64,000 nucleotides of DNA. Origin: Polaromonas sp. Its GTDB lineage: Bacteria > Pseudomonadota > Gammaproteobacteria > Burkholderiales > Burkholderiaceae_C. The position numbers were made by a program, and so were the translations under genes. Under the pieces are notes generated by a model, which saw only the letters and a list, made by a program, of their open reading frames with translations, was not told where the DNA came from and did not search any database. Of this stretch, positions 57,869-64,000 are shown one piece after another. Each line of letters begins with the position of its first letter. Within the stretch, counting starts at the first letter, position 1. The stretch lies in NCBI GenBank assembly GCA_013297865.1, contig JAAFIP010000006.1:228757-292756 (forward strand), written 5' to 3'.

Positions 57869-58552
57869 ATGAAAAAACAGCCTCTAGCCCAATGGAATAT
57901 CGCGGGACCAGCTATGAATTTAATAGTAAAAGCCTCTGTAATTACTGCTGCAGTGACCTTGCTGTCCAGCTGCAGCAGCCTGCCCAGCGCGCAGGATGGC
58001 CTGGCCGCCATCAAAAGCAGCTTCGCCGAACGCGGCATTGCCAAGCTGGACCGTCTGGACCAAACTGAGATTCAAAAAGTCTGCTCTGAAGCCAACACCA
58101 CGGGGCAGAGCGTGCCCAAAGCCGATCGCGAGCGCCTGGAAAAAGCCCTGTACGACAAGATTCCGTACCCGGCCGACGGACAGTATCTGGGCGACTGGAG
58201 AGAGGGCGAGAAGGTCGCCCAAAACGGTCGCGGCATGCAGTTCAGCGACGTAGCAGGTGTGCCCAACGGCGCCAACTGCTACGCCTGCCACCAGATCAGC
58301 CCCAGCGAGATCAGCTACGGCAACCAGGGGCCATCACTGCTGAAGTACGGCAGCATCCGCGGTGTGAAAGACCCAGCCTCCAAAGACTCCGAAGCCATCG
58401 TGAAATACACCTGGGCCCGCATCTGGAACACCCACAGCGTCAACCTGTGCAGCAACATGCCGCGCTTTGGCGATGCAGGCATTCTGACTCCGGCTCAGAT
58501 CAAGGATGTGATGGCTTTGCTGCTGTCTCCTGAGTCTCCGGTGAATAAGTAA
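57869..58552 (+). CDS. soxX: SoxX, cytochrome c subunit of the SoxAX complex
   Basis: 227 residues from ATG 57869, larger than the smallest SoxX proteins. One haem motif CYACHQIS, followed by GNQGPSLLKYGSIRG, and the distal Met in NMPRFGDAGILT. Residues 4-19 (QPLAQWNIAGPAMNLI) are encoded by a dispersed repeat, which also offers ATG 57914 as an alternative start directly before VKASVITAAVTLLSSCSS. That may be a lipoprotein signal (lipobox-like LLSSC) or a plain secretory one. An extra N-terminal helical region (GIAKLDRLDQTEIQKVC) precedes the cytochrome fold. Confidence 0.93.
   Translation: MKKQPLAQWNIAGPAMNLIVKASVITAAVTLLSSCSSLPSAQDGLAAIKSSFAERGIAKLDRLDQTEIQKVCSEANTTGQSVPKADRERLEKALYDKIPYPADGQYLGDWREGEKVAQNGRGMQFSDVAGVPNGANCYACHQISPSEISYGNQGPSLLKYGSIRGVKDPASKDSEAIVKYTWARIWNTHSVNLCSNMPRFGDAGILTPAQIKDVMALLLSPESPVNK
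57878..57926 (+). repeat. dispersed repeat, copy 14, forming the soxX N-terminus
   Basis: Core CCAATGGAATATCGCGGGAC, tail CAGCTATGAATTTAATAG. TAG of the consensus is TGG here; a second change in the hairpin gives an internal ATG. Confidence 0.9.
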
Positions 58553-58560
58553 TACTCCTT

Positions 58561-58750
58561 TTAATACCGCACGCGAAGGACGCGAAGGTTGCGCGAAGGA
58601 CGCGAAAGGAAGTCAAAAAAGAAAATTAGAAATTTGAATTTGAAACCTAGCACTCGCATGTGCTAAGAGGCAGATTAGATTTTTACTTTTTGGTTTTCTT
58701 TCGCGTCCTTCGCGCAACCTTAGCGTCCTTCGCGTCCGGAAGTTCGGATT
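58561..58750. repeat. long inverted-repeat element 3 (about 190 bp)
   Basis: Left arm has CACGCGAAGGACGCGAAGGT then TGCGCGAAGG; the right arm has TTCGCGTCCTTCGCGCAACC and so on. Ends are less perfect (TTAATACC, CGGATT). A small extra stem TAGCACTCGCATGTGCTA lies in the centre. It lies between soxX and soxB. Confidence 0.88.
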
Positions 58751-58759
58751 TCACTCCCC

Positions 58760-60490
58760 ATGAACCTCAGCCGCCGCGAATTCTCATCTGTTCTCACTGC
58801 CGCCGCCGTAGCGGGCTTCCCGCTTGCGCGCGAAGCCAGCGCGCAAGAAGCAGCCATCAACTACAACGTGCCCAAAACCGGCAATGTGCACCTGCTGCAC
58901 ATGACCGACTGCCATGCGCAGTTGTTGCCGATTTATTTCAGGGAGCCTAGCGCCAACATTGGCATTGGCAGCATGACCGGCAAGGTGCCGCATTTGGTGG
59001 GCGAGCATTTGGTGAAGTACGCTGCCATGCAGGCGGGCAGTGCGCTGGCGTATGCACACACCTATCTGGATTTTGAGCGCGCTGCCCGGCAGTATGGCAA
59101 GGTGGGTGGTTTTGCGCACCTGGCCACCCTGGTCAAGCAGCTCAAGGCCAGCCGTCCTGGTGCGCTGCTGCTGGACGGTGGTGACACCTGGCAGGGCAGT
59201 GCCACCAGCCTCTGGACTGGCGCGCAGGACATGGTGGATGCCGCCAAGCTGCTGGGCGTGGACGTGATGACGGCGCATTGGGAATTTACCTATGGCGAAG
59301 AGCGCGTCAAGCAGATTATCGAGAAAGACTTTGCGGCCAGCGGCGCGTTCAAAGGCATCGACTTCATAGCGCAAAACGTCAAGACCAAGGATTTTGAAGA
59401 CGCGGTGTTCAAGCCCTATGTGATCAAGGAAATGAACGGCGCAAGCGTAGGCATCATTGGCCAGGCCTTTCCCTACACCCCGATCGCCAACCCAGGCTGG
59501 CAAGTGCCCAGCTGGACATTTGGCATCCAGGAGGCCGAGCTGCAAAAGCAGGTCAACGAATGCCGCGCCAAGGGCGCTCAGGCGATTGTGCTGCTCAGCC
59601 ATAACGGCATGGATGTGGACTTGAAGCTGGCCTCGCGCGTGACCGGCATCGACGCGATTCTGGGGGGCCACACGCATGACGGTGTGCCCGTGCCCACGAT
59701 GGTCAAAAACTCTGCCGGCCAGACCCTGGTGACCAATGCGGGCAGCAATGGCAAATTCCTGGGCGTGCTGGACATAGACGTGAAAGACAAAAAAGTCGTC
59801 GCCGTCAATTACAAGCTGCTGCCCGTTTTTGCCAACTACTTGAGCGCTGACAAAGACATGCAGGCGCTGATCGACAAAATCCGCTCGCCCTTCAAAGCCA
59901 AGCTGGAAGAAACCCTGGCCACCACAGAAGGCCTGCTGTACCGCCGTGGCAACTTCAGCGGCACCTTTGACCAGCTCATCATTGACGCGTTGATGCAGGT
60001 GCGCGGTGGGCAGATCGCGTTTTCGCCCGGCTTTCGCTGGGGCACCAGCCTCTTGCCTGGCCAGGCCATCACGCGCGAGCATGTGATGGACCAAACCGCC
60101 ATTACCTACCCGTGGACCACGCTGACGGACATGACCGGCGAGACGATTAAAAACGTGCTTGAAGACGTGGCTGACAACCTGTTCAACCCCGACCCGTATT
60201 ACCAGCAGGGCGGCGACATGGTGCGCGTGGGCGGTATGCAATACAACTGTGACCCGACAGCCAAGGCCGGTGCACGCATCAGCAATATGCGTTTGGGTGG
60301 CAAGCTGCTGGAAGCGGATAAAACTTACAAAGTGGCAGGTTGGGCGCCTGTGGCCGAAGCCAGCAAAAACGCCGGTCCCCCGGTGTGGGATGTGGTGGAA
60401 ACGTATCTGAAAGCCCAAAAAGTCATCAAACCCGTGGTTTTGAACAATCCGACACTGCAAGGCATGGCGGGCAACCCCGGTTTGGCGTAG
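58760..60490 (+). CDS. soxB: SoxB, sulfate thiol hydrolase
   Basis: 576 residues. Twin-arginine signal MNLSRREFSSVLTAAAVAGF. Metallophosphoesterase/5'-nucleotidase superfamily: LLHMTDCHAQLLPIYF (first metal site), LLLDGGDTWQGSATSLW, DVMTAHWEFTYGEERV (the SoxB version of GNHE) and AILGGHTHDGVPVPT. It uses two manganese ions to release sulfate from the SoxY carrier. The gene is the last of the sox cluster; the 9 bp between element 3 and its ATG leave little room for a ribosome site, and CACTCCCC before the ATG is not an SD, so translation may depend on the hairpin context. Confidence 0.96.
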   Translation: MNLSRREFSSVLTAAAVAGFPLAREASAQEAAINYNVPKTGNVHLLHMTDCHAQLLPIYFREPSANIGIGSMTGKVPHLVGEHLVKYAAMQAGSALAYAHTYLDFERAARQYGKVGGFAHLATLVKQLKASRPGALLLDGGDTWQGSATSLWTGAQDMVDAAKLLGVDVMTAHWEFTYGEERVKQIIEKDFAASGAFKGIDFIAQNVKTKDFEDAVFKPYVIKEMNGASVGIIGQAFPYTPIANPGWQVPSWTFGIQEAELQKQVNECRAKGAQAIVLLSHNGMDVDLKLASRVTGIDAILGGHTHDGVPVPTMVKNSAGQTLVTNAGSNGKFLGVLDIDVKDKKVVAVNYKLLPVFANYLSADKDMQALIDKIRSPFKAKLEETLATTEGLLYRRGNFSGTFDQLIIDALMQVRGGQIAFSPGFRWGTSLLPGQAITREHVMDQTAITYPWTTLTDMTGETIKNVLEDVADNLFNPDPYYQQGGDMVRVGGMQYNCDPTAKAGARISNMRLGGKLLEADKTYKVAGWAPVAEASKNAGPPVWDVVETYLKAQKVIKPVVLNNPTLQGMAGNPGLA

Positions 60491-60533
60491 AGTTCAGTTA
60501 TCTTTACTGACCGCGCCGCAAGGCGCAACCACC

Positions 60534-60851
60534 ATGGTGCATTTACCTGTTCGACTGGCGATATCCGGCGCTGCTTTGGCTGCGGCGCTGCTGTCTGGCT
60601 GTGCCAATGTGAGCACGGGGGTGGGCATCAGCATTCCCGTAGGCCCTTTTGGCAGCATTGGGGTGAGTGTGGGCTCGGGCGGGCGCGTAGGGGCCTCGGT
60701 GGGCGTAGGCGTGGGGGGTGTGGGTGTGAGCGTAGGTACGTCGGGCCAGTTGCCTCCCGCGCAAAATACCGTGCCGGCGACAGAAACTGCCCCGGTGTCC
60801 AGTGCCCCGGCAGAGCCAGCAGTCAAAAATGAAGAACCCAAAAAGCCTTGA
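60534..60851 (+). CDS. Gly/Val-rich repetitive lipoprotein
   Basis: 105 residues. Signal AISGAALAAALLSGCANVST with lipobox Cys, then a run of GVGISIPVGPFGSIGVSVGS and VGASVGVGVGGVGVSVGT, alternating small and valine residues as in amphipathic beta-strands, and a Pro/Ala/Glu-rich tail. No family recognised. The alternating pattern could insert in or lie along the outer membrane. It is downstream of soxB by 43 bp and may ride on its transcript. Confidence 0.65.
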   Translation: MVHLPVRLAISGAALAAALLSGCANVSTGVGISIPVGPFGSIGVSVGSGGRVGASVGVGVGGVGVSVGTSGQLPPAQNTVPATETAPVSSAPAEPAVKNEEPKKP

Positions 60852-61001
60852 AACCAGGCTGATTTGTGCCGCGTCTGTACAGCCGGGCTGTGTGCTGTGA
60901 GCCATGTGAAAGCACAGCAATCCGGGTTAAAATAGAAGGCTGACCTAATTTACGGCGGGCTGGCAGTGCGAGAGTGCTGTACGGCCTGTTTTGTTTGTAC
61001 C

Positions 61002-61088
61002 GCGCGGGTGGCGAAATTGGTAGACGCACCAGGTTTAGGTCCTGACGCCAGCAATGGTGTGGGGGTTCGAGTCCCCCCCCGCGCACCA
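61002..61088 (+). tRNA. tRNA-Leu (anticodon TAG)
   Basis: GCGCGGG pairs with CCCGCGC; D-arm GGCGAAATTGGTAGACGC, anticodon loop TTTAGGT giving TAG (codons CUN), class II variable arm, T-arm GGGTTCGAGTCCC and an encoded CCA at 61086-61088. A TAAAAT box at 60928-60933 could be its -10 element. It is followed 22 bp later by tig. Confidence 0.95.
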
Positions 61089-61110
61089 TTTTTTCTCAAA
61101 GAGACCCACC

Positions 61111-62421
61111 ATGGCCGTAGCCGTTGAAACCCTCGAAAAACTCGAACGCAAGATCACCCTGACCCTGCCTGTTCAAAGCATCCAGTCCGAAGTGGAAACA
61201 CGCCTGAAGAAAATTGCCCGTCAGGTCAAGATTGATGGTTTCCGCCCCGGCAAAGTGCCAATGAACATCGTCTCCCAGCGTTATGGCTACAGCGTGCATT
61301 ACGAAGTGATGAACGACAAGGTCGGCGAGGCGTTTTCAGTGGCTGCCAACGAAGCCAAGCTGCGTGTCGCAGGCCAGCCGCGCATTACCGAAAAAGAGGG
61401 CGCTCCTGAAGGTCAGGTGAGCTTTGACGCGATTTTCGAGGTCTACCCGGAAGTCAAGCTGGGCGACCTGTCTGCAGCAGAAGTCGAAAAAGTCTCTGCT
61501 GATGTGACCGATGCGGCCATTGACCGCACCGTGGACATCCTGCGCAAGCAGCGCCAGACCTTTGCCCAGCGCGCCGCAGACTCTGCCACGGCTGCAGGCG
61601 ACCGCGTGACGGTGGATTTTGTTGGCAAGATTGACGGCGAGCCTTTCGAAGGCGGCAAGGCAGATGACTTTGCCTTTATCGTGGGCGAAGGCCAGATGCT
61701 CAAAGAGTTCGATGACGCCGTGCGCGGCATGAAGTCGGGCGAGAGCAAGACCTTCCCCCTGCCGTTCCCAGCTGACTACCACGGCCAAGACGTCGCAGGC
61801 AAAACTGCTGACTTTCTGGTGACCGTCAAAAAGCTCGAAGCTGTGCACCTGCCCGAGGTAAACGGCGCATTTGCCAAGTCTTTGGGCATTGCTGACAGCA
61901 GCGTTGACGGCCTGCGCGCTGACATCAAGAAAAACCTCGAGCGCGAAGTCAAGTTCCGCCTGATGGCCAAGAACAAAAACGCCGCGATGGACGCCCTGGC
62001 TGCCAGCGCCGAGCTCGATCTGCCCAAGAGCATTGTGCAGTCCGAGCTCGACCGCATGATCGAAAGCGCACGCGAAGACCTCAAGCAGCGCGGCATCAAA
62101 GACGCTGACAAGGCACCAATTCCTGACGACGTGTTCCGCCCCCAGGCCGAGCGCCGCGTGCGCCTGGGCCTGGTGGTTGCCGAGCTGGTGCGTGCCAATA
62201 ACCTGCAGGCGACCGAAGCCCAGATCAAGAGCCATGTCGAAGAGCTGGCTGCCAGCTACGAAAAGCCTGCTGACGTCGTGCGCTGGTATTTCAGCGACAA
62301 CCGCCGCATGGCCGAAGTCGAAGCCGTGATCATTGAAAACAATGTGACCGACTTTGTGCTGTCCAAAGCCAAGGTCAACGCCAAATCCGTCTCTTTCGAC
62401 GAGCTGATGGGTCAGCAGTAA
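61111..62421 (+). CDS. tig: trigger factor
   Basis: 436 residues from ATG 61111; the longer frame starts in the tRNA and is not the gene. N-terminal ribosome-binding domain with the signature region DGFRPGKVPMNIVSQRYG; PPIase domain at about 155-240 (GDRVTVDFVGKIDGEPFEGG); long C-terminal helices. It is the ribosome-bound chaperone with prolyl isomerase activity. It lies ahead of clpP as in many proteobacteria, with a hairpin between them. Confidence 0.98.
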   Translation: MAVAVETLEKLERKITLTLPVQSIQSEVETRLKKIARQVKIDGFRPGKVPMNIVSQRYGYSVHYEVMNDKVGEAFSVAANEAKLRVAGQPRITEKEGAPEGQVSFDAIFEVYPEVKLGDLSAAEVEKVSADVTDAAIDRTVDILRKQRQTFAQRAADSATAAGDRVTVDFVGKIDGEPFEGGKADDFAFIVGEGQMLKEFDDAVRGMKSGESKTFPLPFPADYHGQDVAGKTADFLVTVKKLEAVHLPEVNGAFAKSLGIADSSVDGLRADIKKNLEREVKFRLMAKNKNAAMDALAASAELDLPKSIVQSELDRMIESAREDLKQRGIKDADKAPIPDDVFRPQAERRVRLGLVVAELVRANNLQATEAQIKSHVEELAASYEKPADVVRWYFSDNRRMAEVEAVIIENNVTDFVLSKAKVNAKSVSFDELMGQQ

Positions 62422-62470
62422 ATAGCGGGCTGCGGGCAGCGCAGGCCGCCTGCACAAATAAACACATGCC

Positions 62471-62498
62471 AGGGCTTGCATCGAGAGATGCAGGCCCT
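62471..62498 (+). terminator. hairpin between tig and clpP
   Basis: AGGGCTTGCATC-GAGA-GATGCAGGCCCT: a 12-bp stem (one G-T pair) with a GAGA tetraloop 49 bp after the tig stop. The following T-tract is weak (ATGTATTT). It suggests clpP has its own promoter in 62500-62610. Confidence 0.65.
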
Positions 62499-62616
62499 AT
62501 GTATTTGGTGTGCCCCTGGTGGCATGACTCTGGTGATATGGACTTGTCAGCCCCCTGCGCTGGCAGCAGCGGCAGGCCAAAAAACTGGTTACAGTAGAAC
62601 CCTCTAGGAGAATTTG

Positions 62617-63252
62617 ATGAGTCGTTTCGACACCTTTGCAGACAAAACCTTTGAACCCGCCCAGGCCCTCGGCATGGTGCCCATGGTCATTGAGCAATCC
62701 GGCCGCGGTGAGCGGGCCTATGACATTTACTCGCGCCTGCTCAAAGAGCGCATTATTTTCATGGTCGGCCCGGTGGAAGATTACATGGCCAACCTGGTGG
62801 TAGCGCAAATGCTCTTTTTGGAGAGCGAGAACCCCGACAAGGACATTTACCTGTACATCAACTCGCCCGGTGGCTCGGTCAGCGCAGGCCTGGCGATTTT
62901 TGACACGATGAATTTCATCAAGCCAGACGTTTCCACGCTGTGCACCGGCATGGCCGCCAGCATGGGCGCCTTCCTTCTGGCTGCGGGTGCCAAAGGCAAG
63001 CGTATTGCCTTGCCCAATGCCAGTGTCATGATCCACCAGCCCTCTGGCGGCGCACGTGGCCCGGCCAGCGATATCGAAATCTCTGCCCGCGAGATCCTCA
63101 AAACACGTGAGCAGCTCAACAAAATCCTCGCCGAGCGCACCGGCCAGTCACTGGAAAAAGTGGCCCGTGATGTCGAGCGTGACTTCTGGCTGTCAGCCGA
63201 TGAGTCCAAGGAATACGGCCTGGTAGACCAGGTGATCGCCAAACGGCCTTGA
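62617..63252 (+). CDS. clpP: ATP-dependent Clp protease proteolytic subunit
   Basis: 211 residues from ATG 62617 (TTG just before is not needed; AGGAG lies 10 bases upstream). [20 protein letters not shown] at the N-terminus, nucleophile Ser115 in [15 protein letters not shown], His in VMIHQPSGG, Asp in [13 protein letters not shown] region downstream. It forms the tetradecameric serine protease chamber used by ClpX and ClpA. A clpX gene, usual next neighbour, is not in the next 0.7 kb; an FHA-domain gene follows instead. Confidence 0.98.
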   Translation: MSRFDTFADKTFEPAQALGMVPMVIEQSGRGERAYDIYSRLLKERIIFMVGPVEDYMANLVVAQMLFLESENPDKDIYLYINSPGGSVSAGLAIFDTMNFIKPDVSTLCTGMAASMGAFLLAAGAKGKRIALPNASVMIHQPSGGARGPASDIEISAREILKTREQLNKILAERTGQSLEKVARDVERDFWLSADESKEYGLVDQVIAKRP

Positions 63253-63260
63253 TACAGGCC

Positions 63261-63286
63261 TGCTTTGCCGTGTAAGCGGCAAAGCA
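63261..63286 (+). terminator. hairpin after clpP
   Basis: TGCTTTGCCG-TGTAAG-CGGCAAAGCA is a perfect 10-bp stem 8 bp behind the clpP stop, with only TTC following; a likely mRNA 3' end. Confidence 0.6.
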
Positions 63287-63398
63287 TTCAGTTACACAGC
63301 CAGTGGCTTGCACAAGCCGCTGGCAAGCACTACGATGCGAATAATGTTATCCCTTGTGCCTTGGCAGCCATGGGCGGGAGGATATTACTGGAGCGTCT

Positions 63399-64000
63399 AT
63401 GCCACAACTTGTTATCTCGGTCGATGGCGTGGAGAGCCATCGCGTGTATCTCAACCGCGATCGCACCACCCTCGGGCGCATGCCGCATAACCACATCGTG
63501 CTGACCGACCTGGCCGTCAGCGGCCAGCACTGTGTGTTTGAACTCAAGGGCCTGAGCGATGTGTTTGTAGAAGACCTGGGCAGCACCAACGGAACTTACG
63601 TCAACCGCAAGATGGTGCGCAGGCAGGAGCTGCATGACGGTGATGTCATCGCGATTGGCAAATTCAAGCTGGCCTACCATACCGCCAATGAGCTGACCGA
63701 CCAAGCCACCACCGCAGCCATGCCGCTGGACATGGGGGCCTTTCTGGCCTCTACAGGCGCCTTGCACGCATGCCTGAAAGTGCTGTCTGGAACCTCTGCA
63801 GGGCTGGAGCTGCCGGTGGTCAAGGCAGTGGCAACCTTTGGCAAACGCGGCGTGGCCACCATCGCTATCGCCCATCGACGCAATGGCTATTTTGTGTCTT
63901 GCGTAGAAGCCGCTGTGCCGCCCACACTCAACGGCAAACCTATCGACGAAGACCCAGTGATGCTGGCAGACTACGATGTGATTGAGCTAGCCGGTACCAC
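63399..64000 (+). CDS. FHA-domain protein (3'-truncated by window)
   Basis: The frame is open from ATG 63399 to the window edge (200 codons); GGAG at 63390-63393 supports the start. An FHA domain spans about residues 5-90: TLGRMPHNHIVLTDLAVSGQ and HCVFELKG, then DLGSTNGTYVNRKMV, and HDGDVIAIGKFKLAY. FHA modules bind phosphothreonine. A second, weaker FHA-like half starts near 130 (GKRGVATIAIAHRRNGYFVS, later LNGKPIDEDPVMLADYDVIE). Proteins of this type pair with Ser/Thr kinases or secretion systems; the rest of the locus is outside the window. Confidence 0.85.
   Translation, partial: MPQLVISVDGVESHRVYLNRDRTTLGRMPHNHIVLTDLAVSGQHCVFELKGLSDVFVEDLGSTNGTYVNRKMVRRQELHDGDVIAIGKFKLAYHTANELTDQATTAAMPLDMGAFLASTGALHACLKVLSGTSAGLELPVVKAVATFGKRGVATIAIAHRRNGYFVSCVEAAVPPTLNGKPIDEDPVMLADYDVIELAGT

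Overview
This 64 kb window is chromosomal DNA of a GC-rich betaproteobacterium, most likely a member of the Comamonadaceae (Burkholderiales). The evidence is gene order (ribF-ileS-lspA; tRNA-Leu-tig-clpP; soxCDYZAXB), the wealth of TRAP/TAXI and Bug-type solute receptors, pimeloyl-CoA-dehydrogenase-like gene pairs, and protein families typical of that group. Genus cannot be fixed from the sequence alone. Most of the window is densely packed housekeeping and metabolic DNA; one block (about 45.05-49.35 kb) is conspicuously AT-rich and foreign.

Layout. 0-5.7 kb: end of a gamma-glutamyltransferase, a gene-free stretch with two unusual hairpins, an EamA permease, a quinone oxidoreductase, a DUF1853 protein and a Na/Pi cotransporter. 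5.7-10.4 kb: lspA, ileS and ribF on the minus strand. 10.5-19.8 kb: HNH endonuclease, a large secreted Gly-rich/DUF11 protein, an esterase-like lipoprotein, two acyl-CoA dehydrogenases, a DUF480 protein, purN, a FecR-domain protein. 19.8-28.0 kb: a DctPQM TRAP transporter behind a DenD-like dehydrogenase and three tandem membrane-anchored TAXI receptors. 28.2-32.7 kb: ETF-ubiquinone oxidoreductase, SDR, second EamA, thioesterase, VF530 protein, tRNA-Ser(GCT). 32.7-36.4 kb: a TAXI/fused-permease TRAP system with a small lipoprotein between its parts. 36.5-45 kb: hydrolase, PEBP and DJ-1 proteins, LysR, SbtA/SbtB-like bicarbonate uptake pair, enolase-superfamily enzyme with a Bug receptor and divergent GntR, isochorismatase hydrolase. 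45-49.4 kb: island of seven small unknown genes, most followed by a REP-like motif, flanked by a direct repeat of the isochorismatase 3' end. 49.4-52.6 kb: SMR exporter, prpE, small secreted protein. 52.7-60.5 kb: a persulfide-sensor-like ArsR regulator and soxCDYZAXB. 60.5-64 kb: Gly/Val-rich lipoprotein, tRNA-Leu(TAG), tig, clpP, and the start of an FHA-domain gene.

How it fits together. The sox cluster should oxidise thiosulfate to sulfate in the periplasm; a bicarbonate transporter pair about 12 kb away would suit a facultative autotroph, but no carbon-fixation genes lie in the window. The TRAP, TAXI and Bug receptors indicate a scavenger of organic acids.

The most interesting signals are repeats. 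(1) A family of about 50 bp (15 copies seen) lies between genes and also inside five coding regions. The consensus carries an in-frame TAG; all nine well-preserved intergenic copies keep it, while all four copies read forward in proteins have TCA, TCA, CAG or TGG instead. One copy also supplies the purN stop codon and the fecR-gene Shine-Dalgarno. (2) Three long inverted repeats of 190-230 bp split the sox operon exactly at its CD / YZ / AX / B module borders; the first has been built into the N-terminus of SoxD. (3) A hairpin pair at 0.8-1.0 kb shares an identical 28-nt loop on different, self-complementary stems. (4) The AT-rich island is an array of small genes and REP-like motifs inserted at the 3' end of a hydrolase gene.
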